Shown in pieces: positions 25,752-40,412 of a stretch of 64,000 nt of DNA. The notes below the pieces were generated by a model. The model searched no databases, was not told the DNA's origin, and saw nothing but the letters and a program-made list of their open reading frames with translations. The stretch covers positions 643,501-707,500 of the forward strand of contig JAJTWR010000356.1 in assembly GCA_021613335.1 (NCBI GenBank), in the 5' to 3' direction. The stretch's first letter is position 1. Each line of letters begins with the position of its first letter. Source of the stretch: Whitmania pigra. Lineage: Eukaryota; Annelida; Clitellata; Hirudinida; Haemopidae. Both the position numbers and the translations under genes were made by a program.

Positions 25752-26845
25752 TCTCTTGCTGACAAACTTTATCAAAGTGCTACCACAAAAATGCCAATCC
25801 TCAAGATGATACCGAGCCAAAAACTTGTACCTATTTTTGAAAGTTTAGTCAGCATCTCATTGTTTGATCGAACGTTGGTTGGGGCCCGTGACTCAATCTT
25901 AGTATAATCTGACCAAGAAATGTGATACTTGAAAAATTTTGTTGACTGCTCTCATATCCGAAGACACGCTTGAAAGTGCAAACTATCGGTGCATTGTTTC
26001 ACGGTTTGAATCTCGCTCGTTGTTTATATTTTGAATTGTTTTCCTTTGCTATATTTATATTACACTGTTGTGCTATTTTACTGGACTTTGAAGTTTTTAT
26101 GTAATTTATTCGGAAATCATTTGAAGAACTGTTGCGCGAGGTCATAATCTAATTACTTTACAAGCGGCAAAAACAATTTCAAAATGTTTTAGTCCTGGTC
26201 TCACTTTTTAAAACTTACATTCACCACTAGCGGTCGTGCCACCAATATTTGGTTTCGGTCTAATTTTCTGTTCACATTTTGTCGATTTGCTTTCATGGCT
26301 CCATAATTTACTAATCTCTACACTCTGATCCAATAACCCAGCCAGAATCACTGTTCATTCACTGTTAAAACATCATTTTTAGTTAAGTAGATAAACTTTC
26401 TGCAGATAATCAATAACCAATGCAGCCCATTCCTCTCATGCTTAAAATGTTTGCTGTGTCCCCATCATCCATTAATTTGCCAACAACTGGGCCAAGCACA
26501 TCCTCATTAGGTATTCAAAGATGAACTGGAAAATTAATCTAATGATTGTTATTGACTTTACCACAATTCTGATCGTCTTGTTTCTGAGGATTTGCAAGTT
26601 TTTTGACCAAAAAAACAATTTGCCAAATCATATCTGATCCCTCAGTCTGATAAGTATTTTCAATTAGAATCTTTGTAAGAGGTAATTTTAAATAGGATTG
26701 AGTGAACCACAAAGAACGCGTTTTCCAAAGTTGTATTTCTTCCAAGCAGACGTAAGTTTACTTTGAGTTTCATCCGATGAGAAATCCGCAAATGCGCATC
26801 GTCCGTCGAAAGTCCACTCCTAAAGAATGCTTCGGCCACCAAGGC
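25752..26845. other. 3' intergenic space between converging RhoGEF and NDUFB6 genes
   Basis: AT-rich sequence with no exon I can support; it presumably holds both 3' UTRs. Confidence 0.6.
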
Positions 26846-28026
26846 TCAGGGAACAAACGAGGTCTTACCGTGCCTCAGAACGGTGCGATTCTTGAAGCCT
26901 TTGTCATAGAAGTCATCGTTCTTCTTCAGAGAGAGCCTTTCACTCACCTGTCGACGAGAAAGTCATCAAGATCGTCAAAAAGATGTTGACAAAGAGGTTA
27001 AGATGTCACAATTAGGGAATTACTTACATGGTAAACTGGTGGCTTCGAAGAGAACATGTGCCATCCATTTATGTGGGTCCAATTCTGCCAAGGAAACTTA
27101 TATTTAATCCCATCTTTTCTCATGTAGTGTTAATGTTGCAATTGTTACTACTACTGCTTGTTTTTTTTTTAATATAAATAAGCAAGCGTTGGTTAAATAT
27201 TTGCAGAAATTATAGAGAATAGTGAGTCTTACAGCTCCATTGTACTTCAAGTAGTAGAGTGTGCTATACAAAACACCAACAGCAATTGCAATCTTTGGAA
27301 CAAAAAATCGTCCATATTTAGCAGCTGTTTTTCCCTGAAAAAGTTTCAAGAGAATTATTTTTTTATTTTATCTCATCTGAAGTTGAGTGAAGAATTTGTT
27401 TAAAATGATGTCCCTGGAAATTGTTATACAAAATAAAATTAATATTTAACCTGAAAAGAAAATGAATTGAAAAAGTATTCCATCTATTTCTCATGAAGAT
27501 GATATGTGAATGGTAAAGAGTGTTTCATCACATTACATCCAGTATTGGTTAATAAAAATATCATAACATAATACACTAAAACCATCTTTTATTTAAATGA
27601 TGGCAAAACAACATCTGCTCGCTCAATGTAATTAAGTGGACTGTTATTGCAATAAGAAGAAGAGCTTACAATAACTGGTTCCAGTCCACTAAAGGTAACA
27701 TCCCATGGCTTGCCAAGAAATCTTTTTATGGGGTTCCTTGGGTAAAGTTCAGGTATGTAGACAGGCTCATGCGGTGCAAGAACCTGATCATCCAGCCATT
27801 GCTTCCTCAATCTCCTATCCTCGGCCGTCATTGGCTTCTCAAGCCTCTGACGTTCATGAGCCATCGGCTCGATGCTAAAAGGAGGAAACTTGCTTCCTCT
27901 CCACTCTACATGTTGGATCATTTTTTTCTCGCGTTCCAATTCCTGTTTCAACCTTGCGTTGTACTTTATCAAAGCTTCATTATCTAGTTGCGCAATAGAT
28001 TTATCGTCATCGTTTTTGGACGCCAT
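26846..28026 (-). CDS. NDUFB6: Mitochondrial complex I subunit NDUFB6-like
   Basis: Four exons in transcript order: 28026-27670, 27334-27233, 27084-27028, 26947-26846; total 618 nt, 205 aa. The match rests on AEDRRLRKQWLDDQVLAPHE (human NDUFB6 has a similar LRRRWLKDQELSPREPV block), on YIPELYPRNPIKRF, on one transmembrane segment (VPKIAIAVGVLYSTLYYLKY), and on NWTHINGW plus DDFYDKGFKN, which resemble insect NDUFB6 tails. It is an accessory subunit of the membrane arm of NADH:ubiquinone oxidoreductase in the inner mitochondrial membrane. The N-terminus is about 70 residues longer than the human protein and charged. The last exon could instead splice at a GTAAGA site near 26867, which would change the final few residues. 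Confidence 0.88.
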
Positions 28027-29890
28027 TTTGCCAGCGAAATGGAATTCTCAGACAAAACGGGAAGGTGCCCTCGAGACTGTTTATGACGGACAACAATTTA
28101 TGCAGGCCAAAAGTGAATTTAGATGTAAACTTCTAAGGCGTTAAAAACAGGTAAATTCAATTTGAAATAATAAATTTTATCAAAAATTAATGCATTTTAA
28201 TTGTAATAAATTATTTAACCTATTTAATTTAAATTGTAGTTTTAATTGTCTGCTACAAACCGTCTTTTGACGGTCTTCCTAGACTTTATTATTAGCATAT
28301 TAATGCTTCATGAATATAATCAAATTTTAAAATAATTTAAACAAACATTTGTGTAGACATTTCGTTAAAATATTATTAATAATGCAATATTAATATTACT
28401 TAAATATTGTTTATAAAAAACTTGTTGCCAAACTGCTTCTGGTGTTTAATATTTTGTAATGTATCGATACATGATCATTTTAGGCGGAAGGTGAAACAAA
28501 ATTGCAAATGCAAATCATAAAAATAAATTTTAAAATAAACTAAATGTCTCATTACAATACGAAAAGATTTAAAGACAAAAGATCTTAAATACCACCATCA
28601 TATTTGAAATTCATCATCATCTGCAGCCAGGATTTGAAACCCAGACGTAATAACTTTAATCACACTGATTCCAGGAAATTGTCCGACCATCCCACAACTT
28701 TCACTTCGCAATTTTCTTTAGGGTCATTCCATTCTCTAATGATGAATGTCTTGTCATTTTCCTTAACCCATTATTCACCGAGGATATTTTAAGCATTTAT
28801 CATTTTGTTTCAAGAAGTTGCTCTTCCCAGACAATTCCCATCTCGAAAGATCTTTCATTCTTCGGATGCGTGACTAACGTAGAGGTATTAATTTTTTTAT
28901 TTATTTTTAATAAAACTAAATTTTCTGCTCGATCCACTATGTCGTGATCGTTAAACGAACTTTGTGGTTCTAGGCATTAAAAATTACTTTTAAAATCTTA
29001 AAGTAGAAACAAGCTTTCCAGGACTTGTTAGATTCATTCGATTCAGATTCAACTTTGTTTCAACCTGATCCGATACAATTGTTGTTTAAATATGAATATA
29101 ATTATTCACATATTATTCAGCGCGTAAAATGTAAAATTATCCGAAATCTGTCTGTCTTAAATACTCCGGGGTCGACAATTTACTAAGGTAAAAGTTGGGT
29201 CACTTTTTCAGTGTGTCTTATGATTCCAACAAATCTTGAATGCAGCTAGCTTTTGTCCATTGTCAAAGTTTGTGAGATGACATGTTATTATCAGTTTATA
29301 TATTCCATTGCTGCAACTAAGACGAGCTGCATCAAAATAATTCTCATTTGTAATAAAAAAAAAGACTCTAGGCATCTATACCTATTTTCAAAAAATTGAT
29401 TCTAAGTTTATGCATCTTTTTTAAAACAAATTCCTTCTTCTACAAATATAAACTTGACCCGAAAGAAGGTCAAGTCAAAATACTTCCATTAGGTCAGACA
29501 GAGGTTATCCTTCTTTTTGTTTCCATCCCTCATTCATCTTCATAAACTTTTGGAAATGGCTCGAGTAAATTTGTCAGGAATTTTCCACGTCCCACGGTAA
29601 TTTCATTTGCGCCTGGTTTTCATTCTCCGCTTCATCATCTTTAATGCCGAGGCAATCGTTCACCCGACTCCGCCTAGCATCAACTCATCCAGCAGGAAAC
29701 TTAATTCACTCCATCATCACTTCATACCTCATAATTTATTAAGAAGTGAGTGAGTGAATTAATTGAGAATCGTCGAAATGACTTCATAGATGCTCGTGAA
29801 AAAAATCTTTAAAAAATTTTTAAGACTTAAGCGAGGCGAGAAAACAGTTCAGAAACTTTTCTGAAATCTGTCGATTTCCTAACAGTTAGC
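28027..29890. other. Intergenic, AT-rich
   Basis: The 5' side presumably holds the NDUFB6 promoter. No reading frame, repeat array or mobile element stood out. Confidence 0.6.
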
Positions 29891-30011
29891 AGGTGACTGT
29901 GAACCTTCACAAAGTAACGCCTGAAAGATCATCATCATCATCGTCAATTTTTCATCATCATTATTGCTATCGCCATCGTCACTGTCTCCACATCATCGTC
30001 ATCATAGTTGT

Positions 30012-30113
30012 CACAGTTGTCATAGTTGTCATAGTTGTCATAGTTGTCATAGTTGTCATAGTTGTCATAGTTGTCATAGTTGTCATAGTTGTCATAGTTG
30101 TCATAGTTGTATA
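30012..30113. repeat. 9-bp tandem repeat (GTTGTCATA)n
   Basis: About eleven near-perfect copies. Because 9 is a multiple of 3 it stays open on both strands and produces spurious Tyr-Asp-Asn, His-Ser-Cys and Val-Val-Ile repeat frames. Confidence 0.95.
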
Positions 30114-30283
30114 GTTGTGAAATATTTTGAAGAATGGAATACATGGAAACACTGAGTAGCTTATGAATTGAGCAGAAATGTGATGTTTTGGGGAAAAGCT
30201 CTAAGTTTAAAAGCCGAGATTAAAAGCCAAGTTGATGCCATTTCTTTTCATTCCATTTCGTAAGAAAAATATTATCATCTATA

Positions 30284-30310
30284 ATAATAATTTAAATAAT
30301 AATAGCAATG

Positions 30311-30342
<32 letters not shown>

Positions 30343-30380
30343 TATGAATATAATAACAATAATAATAATAACAATATCGT
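30284..30380. repeat. AAT microsatellite
   Basis: Interrupted (AAT)n. Confidence 0.9.
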
Positions 30381-33203
30381 CCTGAAGAGGGTATTGTCAA
30401 GAACTTCTTCATGGAACCTGGTTCCTTTATTATTATTTAATAATGCCTCTATTATATATTATTATTTTTTATTACTTTTATATTAATGATCAGATTTTTT
30501 TTTTTTTAAAACATGGAAAAGAGAATTTTTTAGAAAAATTTTTGTGACTTTTGATTTAATTGAAGGAAAGATAGAGGAGTCACACTGCTTTATTAGGTGG
30601 CGTTTGATGATGATGATAATGATAGCGTTGATGATGATGATAATGATAGCGTTGATGATGATGACGATGACAGGGATGAAGATACTGATTAATATAATAT
30701 TATTTATATTATTCAACGGATAGCACTCGATGATGATAATGATGATGGCGCTGCTAATAATAGTTGCGGTGACGACGACGACGATGGCGATAATTATATT
30801 GATGAAGTTGGCGCGGTTTTTAATTCCAAATGCGCTTCTTACGATCTCCTGATTGCTAGGGGGGTCCGGTGTAATGGTTTGCAGGGACGTCCGAGTGTAC
30901 ACCTAATTATCAGATGGAGGAGTGATTCATTTCATGCCAATTCGTTAAAGATGGAAAGATGAACTTCTGTCATCCGCTGTTGCTTACATTCATCGTTGTC
31001 GTTGTCGATAAAGTACATGAGCCTACGTTACTTAAAAAATCAACGTCATCATCATCATCTTCTTCTTCATCTTCTTCTTCGACGTCGTCATCGTCTCGTT
31101 GATACCGAGTAATTATTGTTGCTGTTGCCATGCCAACAACCGAGTCATTATCAAGGTCGTTATCAAGTTTGAATTGAAATGAATACCTGCTCAAGGACTT
31201 TCTTTATTACTTCTTAATGTTAAACTTTCCTTTAATCGAATAAGCACATGAATTTACTAATTTTCATTAATAAAAATAATTATAATAATAAAATATTTTT
31301 ACATTTTTGACATTTAAAATTCATCGAAATGTTCATGAAACGTTTGTGATTATGTGTCCAATGACTGCATTATGCGTTTCTTTAAGTTGAAAAATCTCGA
31401 CATTTTTGACTTGCTTTGAACCTCTTCAAGATGCGAGAGAATTTAATGAAATTGATAAATAACATAAAATAATAATATTAATAATAATAATAATATTAAT
31501 AATTTATTACAATCATTTTATTCAATCAACTGCAATTATTTATTTACTCCTACTGGCCATGTTTATTTTTATTTTAAACCAATCAGAATGCTCTGAAGAA
31601 CTGGAAGTGAATAACCGCAATTATTAAGAATGCTTTATGGAGATGTGGATGAAATGTTTATAACGGAATTTATAATGATTAAAATGGAAAAATTATTTCC
31701 ACTGAGAGATTATTGGCCTTGGAAATATTTCTCCAAATATTCTTTTTGGGAGGCCATCTCTTTCGTATCCCTAGAATTGTTCGTTCATAATTAAAATGAT
31801 AAATTGACGAAGACGATGGTGATGATGGTCATGAACATTCTTGGAAAATATTAAGAACATATTTCAAAATCTTTTTTGTAAAAGGACTCTGAGTAAAAAT
31901 TAGAAATAATTCAATTCATTCCATTCCGATAAATAAATATTAGTCCGCCTTTTTAAAACTTCCCGACAAAATGGCACTTGGTAATTTATTTACGGCCTTT
32001 TCTTCAAAAAATTATTAGCAGAAGAAAATGACGAATAAATGCACGACATTAATGTTTTAAATAAATGTTCATTTCTCGAAAAGTTGAAAATCTCCAACAA
32101 ACCAAAAACAGAACCGAAACTTTGTCATTCACGACACGAACATCAACAGGAACAACTAATGAAACATTTTCTCAAATTTCAAACAGGTTTCCTATTGTTT
32201 CATTTCCCAATTTTATCTGAGACCATTTTGCTGATGAAAGCGATTTTGTTTCCTTTTAAGACCTCAAAATTGTTCGTTGAGATTCTCTCTTTCAAAGCTC
32301 GACAACGAATGCCTTCATTTCTTCATTTCCTATTATTTCCATCTCGAATGATTGAACTCCTGTTCTCCATTTTCCTTTGCTCCGTTTCCAATGGTCTCGT
32401 ACGAAACTGTGACAGATTGCCAATGAATTACAAGTTCTTAGTATTTTTCCCAAATGAATTGGGTATGTACGCTCCAGGTGCGAGGTCAAGATGGAAAGGC
32501 ATAAATCCTGAACTCCTTAGCACCTTGGCTGGATAATGCAGCTATGAATCTGCGTTAAACCATTCCATGCTCCGATCTCCACGAGACAAAACACGACAAA
32601 ACTTCTCGGATCAAAAGTTGATGTTGGAAGATTTCCATCACGGATCCAAAATGCATCGTTTCCATCAAAGCCATTATTTCACTTGATGCCAGGTAATAAA
32701 TTAAAATTAATATTTTACATCGAATAAAAGTGTTAATAACGACCAAATAAACAACAAAATACATACATATAACAGCGAATTTAACTTATTTCATCATCAG
32801 AAAATGAATGAGGCGTTACTCCCCCTCAAAAAATGGGGCAATTTTGAAAAGTGGTGGCATAAAAAAACAACAACCCTAATCGGAAGAAGATCCACAAATT
32901 ACACGAAGCACGTGACATCCCGAGGCAAGAGGCACCGCGGGACTGGAAAGGTCAAGGATTCCAAGGGCTGATGAATTATTCATGACCTAGAAATGGGCGG
33001 GGTATAAAAACTTATTAGGCATACAACATGAAGACATGGGATGTTATGGATGTGCTGAAGCAACAACTCATTGGATACTAAGTACTGCAACGTAAAGGAG
33101 AGTTATAATTATAATAATTATAATTTAATTATAATTTCAATAATTTAATATAAAATGTTTAATTTTATCGAATAATTTTGAATACATTATTTCTGATTAA
33201 TAC
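30381..33203. other. Intergenic, simple-repeat-rich
   Basis: It holds a GATGATGATAATGATAGCGTT-type duplication (about 30600-30670), GAA/ATC-rich tracts near 31035-31100, and long AT-rich runs. Frames at 32039-32536 (+) and 32555-32764 (-) are open but match nothing I know. A GC-box plus TATA-like site lies at 32994-33009. Confidence 0.5.
32994..33009 (+). promoter_or_regulatory. Isolated GC-box plus TATA-like promoter sequence
   Basis: GGGCGGGGTATAAAAA is preceded by a GC-richer stretch from about 32885. It would drive rightward transcription, but no gene or LTR is recognised downstream. It may belong to an unrecognised solo LTR or a non-coding gene. Confidence 0.3.
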
Positions 33204-33320
33204 CAGGTACGTCATTTCAGGCGGGAACAGACCCTATCTCAACTTGAGGAGATGCCTTTATTGAGTCTAACGTCAAGGGGAGGAGCCATTTCCCCTTGGC
33301 CTCTCAAAATAACGTCATAA
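33204..33320. mobile_element. Degenerate relative of the 11899-12075 MITE
   Basis: The left end CAGGTACGTCATTTCAGG matches the CAGGGACGTCATTT terminus. The right end, reverse-complemented, reads ATGACGTTATTTTGAGAGG, a diverged version of the same end. Boundaries are approximate and no clean target duplication is seen. Confidence 0.5.
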
Positions 33321-35111
33321 TATGATTAACATAATTTATTTATGATTTAATTACTTATCACGCCAATATCGTTCATCCCATCCCCCCGAATAGAAATGCA
33401 ATCGTAATATTTTGATTGATTTGATCACCCGACCTTTGGGGTTAGAAGGTCACGAACCTGAAGAATTTTGACCCACTTTCGATGACTTTCGCTTTCAGGA
33501 ATTTCCAAATATTTTCAACTTCAATTCATCATAATTGCGAATGAGGTTTATATCCGTTCAATTAAAATTAAAAAACAAACAGATGATACTAATAAAACTA
33601 ATGATAAATAATTGTTATAAAAATAAATTATCGTTATAATTGTAATGACTAATAACATAATAAATTCAGTCAAAAAATCCTCTTTAATGCTTAATGACAT
33701 TAAGTCAGCATAACGTTAATAACGTTAACGGGAAATAACGGGAATTAACAAATATTCACAGCAATAAGAAATAAGCAATAACAAAGTCATGATTCATAAT
33801 ATTATTTAATAAAATTATTCTTAATTGAAGCGGGAAATATTTTGAGCAGCATAAAAACAGCCATATCTGTTGCCTCATTTAACTCATTACTTTCTTCGGG
33901 CATAAAGAATTTTCTTCAAGGAGACACAATCATCGGGATGGAAGAATTTGAATTACAATGATTGAAATGATTGAATCAATCAACATTTCAACAATTCAAG
34001 CGTGTAACTAGGTCGAATGATGGTTCGCCTATTTTCCTGAGTGAATGAATTGTCGACCAATCAATCAACCAGGTAATCCTTCTGTCACTGATTGACTCAA
34101 TCAGAAAATCCTAAAAGCAATTCAAAGAGTCACCTCATCATCATATTCATCCTCATCGTCATCGCCATTCCCATCACAATCATCACCTCTACCACCACCA
34201 ACAGTCATCATAATCATCACCATCACCACCATCGTTATCATACCCCAGTCTATGTGGTTGTCATTGTAGGTGTGCGTGGGCAAGTGAGCGGATGGAATGG
34301 AACTGATCGTAAAATGTTGATCAGGATTCCTGAGATCTTCTCCAGGGAAGAAAGTCAGTGTCAGGCGGTTGGCCCTGCACTTTGATTCGGTTATTAGGGA
34401 ACCAATTAGTCGAGGCACATCCGATTATCAGCTAACTAATTCGTTTATCCCGGTTAATTGCTTAATCCGGTAACAGGTAGTAGCCGTCCAACGTCGTCTT
34501 GTGTTCTGAATTTTGATTCATTGTCGCTCCTGGCCCTCTCCCACAGATATTCGGGGTACCATTAAGATCAGGGGCAGTTTGGTTCCCGGTGGTATAAAGA
34601 CTTAGGGTGCGTTGTCCCCCCTGATGATCTTTTAAGTAGCACCTATAGGTGCTCGTACATAATGGATAAACGTCCAACGATCTTGCGATGTTGTTATTGT
34701 TGATGTTGTTGTTATTGTTGCTGTTGTTGTTATTGTTACTGTTGTTGTTATTGTTATAATTATTTTATCAGAATAAACGTGGGCGAACACTTATCGAAGA
34801 AAACTTAAATTGTAGAAATTATATAAGAAATAGAAAAATGAACTATAATAATAATTGTTTTTAAATGATACATAAATGTTAATATTACATCTCCCGTCCA
34901 ACAAAAATTAAAATTATGCAGAGACCATGCAATAATTTGTTCTCATCGAAACGTAAGCGCCTCAAATTGTCATCGCAGCATCTTCATGGATCAGGAAAAG
35001 GTCTTCCAAATGTTTTTGACGATTGTTCCAACGTTAAGCTGTGAGATTTTTCTTGTCTGAAAGAAGTCTTTTTAGAGTAGACGATTAAGTTGCGCTTATC
35101 CGTCCACTCGT
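33321..35111. other. Intergenic; unidentified GC-richer segment at about 34260-34680
   Basis: Mostly AT-rich with (ATC)n at 34135-34245 and TTG-rich repeats at 34686-34760. The segment about 34260-34680 is less AT-rich, has a small palindrome near 34450-34472 and a TATAAAG on the plus strand near 34592. It might be an unrecognised mobile element; no coding match. Confidence 0.4.
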
Positions 35112-35870
35112 CCACTCACTCACTCACTCACTCACTCACTCACTCACTCACTCACTCACTCACTCACTCACTCACTCACTCACTCACTCACTCACTCACT
35201 CACTCACCACTCACTCACTCACTCACTCACTCACTCACTCACTCACTCACTCACTCACGCACTCACTCACTCACTCACTCACTCACTCACTCACTCACTC
35301 ACTCACTCACTCACTCACTCACTCACTCACTCACTCACTCACTCACTCACTCACTCACTCACTCTCACTCACTCACTCACTCACTCACTCACTCACTCAC
35401 TCACTCACTCACTCACTCACTCACTCACTCACTCACTCACTCACTCACTCACTCACTCACTCACTCACTCACTCACTCACTCACTCACTCACTCACTCAC
35501 TCACTCACTCACTCACTCACTCACTCACTCACTCACTCACTCACTCACTCACTCACTCACTCACTCACTCACTCACTCACTCACTCACTCACTCACTCAC
35601 TCACTCACTCACTCACTCTCACTCACTCACTCACTCACTCACTCACTCACTCACTCACTCACTCACTCCTCACTCACTCACTCACTCACCACTCACTCAC
35701 TCACTCACTCACTCACTCACTCACTCACTCACTCACTCACTCACTCACTCACTCACTCACTCACTCACTCACTCACTCACTCACTCACTCACTCTCACTC
35801 ACTCACTCACTCACTCATTCACTCACTCACTCACTCACTCACTCACTCACTCGCTCACTCATTCACTCAC
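35112..35870. repeat. Large CTCA tetranucleotide array
   Basis: About 760 bp of (CTCA)n with a handful of single-step slips. It forms an open Thr-His-Ser-Leu frame that is not a gene. Confidence 0.98.
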
Positions 35871-36519
35871 GAAAAATATATAAATTGTCGTTCTTTAAAC
35901 TAACAAAAGAATAGCAATAATTATTTACTTTCCGTTCTGTGTTCACCAGAGATACATTACTTTTTTGTTTCAAAACATCCAGACTGAGCGAGGCTCAAGG
36001 AAATGGAAGTTCCAGTTCTAAATTTGTCTTTTCCAAGTCTGTCTACTTGTTACCTTGGCGACACTGGAAAAGTGGATTGAGATTACAATGTCACAACCAA
36101 TAAGCGGACAATATTTCCGTTTGTTCTTGGAAAAATTCTTATTCTTTCCGTGGAATCAACATTAAATAGAATTAAATTAAATTATAATAAAATAAAACTT
36201 GTACACAAACAATTAAAATAATTATAATGTAATTAATAATTAATAAAATGCAACTATGTATATATATATATATACTATCGAAACAATTCCAAACTTTTAA
36301 GCCGTAATTTTAGAAATGTAAATTGTGACAAATAACTTCAAATTAATCGGAAACACTAATTATTTTTATTCAAATTAAAACAAAGTTATTTTTAAATAAT
36401 TTTGAAATTTATTAAAATAAGCGAAATGGATTTCAACGTACGAGAAAAAGCAGCTTTAAATAATTCCAACATACTTCTACTTAATCCTGTAATTCATAAT
36501 TTTACTGCAACCTTTGCAA
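35871..36519. other. AT-rich spacer
   Basis: Nothing recognisable apart from a short (TA)n tract at about 36258-36275. Confidence 0.6.
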
Positions 36520-37754
<1,235 letters not shown>

Positions 37755-38003
37755 GCATCGATGGATGGATGGATGGATGGATAGATGAATGGATGGATGA
37801 ATGGATAGATGGGTGAATAAATGGATAGATGGATGGATAGATGGATGGATAGATGGATGGATGGATGGATGAATGGATAGATTGATGGATAGATGTATGA
37901 ATAAATGGATAGATGGATAGATGGATGAATAAATGGATAGATGGATAGATGGATGAATAAATGGATAGGTGGATAGATGGATGAATAGATTGATAGATGG
38001 ATC
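37755..38003. repeat. GGAT/ATGGATAG minisatellite
   Basis: Imperfect repeats of GATGGATA/GATGAATAAATG units over about 250 bp. The minus strand gives a spurious Ser-Ile-His-Pro frame. Confidence 0.95.
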
Positions 38004-38325
38004 TCATTAAAGCCTCCTCATATGCACGGACAGTTTTGGCCTGCCAGAGAAACAAGAACACTATTTATTTGTGTTTTAGAATTTATTAAATTATTTCTAA
38101 AATATAAAAATTATAATTTTTAAATTGCATCCTTAAAACTTGTCCAAAACATCTCGAACATTAAAATCAATTAAAAATTGTTTATGTCCCTTAAGTTAAT
38201 AATTTTGTTTCAATTTGAAATGTGGCGGTATGTAAGCAGATATTATGAATTGCGAAATATTGATTTATCAAAAAAAAAAAAACATTTTCATTTGCATTTT
38301 TAGCACGTCCGTTATTACTTTGCTC

Positions 38326-38401
38326 GTCATCATCATCTTCATCGTCATCGTCATCGTCATCATCATCATCATCATCGTCATCATCATCATCGTCATCATC
38401 A
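38326..38401. repeat. ATC/GTC microsatellite
   Basis: (CATCGT)n and (ATC)n mixture. Confidence 0.9.
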
Positions 38402-38667
38402 CCTAAGACGGCATTTTATAAATTTTGAGCAAATTTCCACTCATTATTTTCGGCCATTGCGTCATTGATTAACCTGAATTGTTTAACCTTCAGAATGACT
38501 TAAGCTGGCCGCCATCTTGGAATCAATTTGTGACGTCATTATTCATCCCCTTTCACCGATAGTTTTAAAGAATTAAAAAGGATTCTTAAATTATGAATAA
38601 TTCAATTATTAAAAATATATAATTGGTTAAGCTTGTAAATATAATTATAAACATTAATTAGGACAAT

Positions 38668-38668
38668 A

Positions 38669-38761
<93 letters not shown>

Positions 38762-38785
38762 TAATAATAATAATAATAATACTAC

Positions 38786-38830
<45 letters not shown>
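38668..38830. repeat. TAA array at the 5' side of a retrotransposon fragment
   Basis: Near-perfect (TAA)n on the sense strand, directly joined to the truncated retrotransposon that starts at about 38831. Confidence 0.97.
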
Positions 38831-38831
<1 letters not shown>

Positions 38832-40412
38832 GTTACAAGTGGAAGAAATATTGAGTTTATGGATGGAGTGGAGATATAAACATTAAAAACTAAAGAGTTT
38901 TATAAGTACCTTGGAATAATAATCCTTGGAATGGATGACAAGAATGGAATTAACAATAAAAATATGAAAAAAAGTGAAAAAACATTTTTTGTCTCATGAA
39001 GAAAATAATAAAAATCCAACTCAGTTCTAGAAACAAGATCATGGCAATAATCAGTTTAGCAGCTCCTGTCATGACTTATAGTTTTGGTATTCTACCCTGG
39101 CTGAAATCTGAAATTGAAAAACCAGACAGAAAATCCCAAAAAAAAATATTGGCAATGAATGGTATGCATCATCCTAAGGCAGATGTGAACAGAATTTATT
39201 TATTTATTTATGTAAGTCAAAAGAAAAGAAGGAGATATAGGGTGGCTGAGTTTCAGTTCCTTCATCAACAAACCTTACTAAGCCTTGCAGCTTAATATAT
39301 TCAATCAGAAAATAGAAGAGTTATGCAAATGGTGAGACAGAAAGATGATAGTAAAAGAAAATTTTCATTGCAAAAGAAAGCAACTAAAATCAAGATAAAA
39401 TATGAAACTCACGAACTTGCCCGGAAAACAAAAATTTGATGTGTAAATTGAAGAAATCTTTAGAAAAAGAAAAATTATCAAAGATAGCAAGCAATAACCT
39501 TCATGGCAAGATTTTCAAACATTTAGAAGGAACGCAAATAGACAAAGAATTAACTGTCAAATGGTTAAGCAATCGAAGATTAAAAAGAGAAACTGAGTTT
39601 AATAGTTGCGACTCACGATGAATACAAAATATCATCAAAAACGTGTCCTTGGACAATCAGTTAAAAGTATCTGCAGAACTTATTCAAAAATGGAAGAACA
39701 CATCAATCATATTGTTGTAGGATGTGAAGGTCTTGTGCCAGTGGAATATCTGCAGAGACACAATAGGGTGACGGTTTCACTGGAGGGTTTGCAAAAGTTT
39801 AAATGTATCAGAATAAAAAAATACAAATGCATGAACTTGTAAAAGTCATAAAGATGGACGATAATATTATTATATGGGAAAAACTGTTTCGACAGATAGA
39901 ACAACCTCTGCAAACAGGCCTGATTTAATAATACTAAACAAAAAAGATAAAAATTGCTTGTTAGTGGATGCAGTGATGCCTGACGAAAAGAATATTTTGA
40001 TGAAGGAAACAGAGAAGAAGATGAAATATAAAGATCTGGAGATTCAAATTGCAAAAATGTGGAATGCCAAGACAAAAGTGGTAGCAGTAGTGATTGGTGA
40101 ATTAGGAACAATGACCGAAACTTTCATGGAAGAAATTCAAATGATTCCAAGAAAGCTGATTGCTGAAGAATTACAAAATATAGCATTGCAAGGAACTGCG
40201 CATATATTGAGAAAAGTACTAGGTTGAAGGATACAATTGACATAAAAACAGTTTTTGTTTGATAGATGTTCATCTGAATTGATTTAGCAGACAAACAGGT
40301 TTTTGGTATATTTATTTATATATATATTTATTTATTTATTGTTTAGTTTTTGGACTGAGGTTTCCTGTTGAAACTTGGAGGTTTTGTCCGGCTCTTTAGC
40401 CGAGTTTAATTT

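Noticed and set aside
32039..32536. 165-aa open frame
   Set aside because: Its composition (Phe/Leu/Lys-rich) is what AT-rich DNA gives by chance; no domain, no splice support and no conservation that I can see.
35090..35914. 274-aa Thr-His-Ser-Leu repeat frame
   Set aside because: It is a translation of the CTCA microsatellite; all three frames are open and there is no other coding sign.
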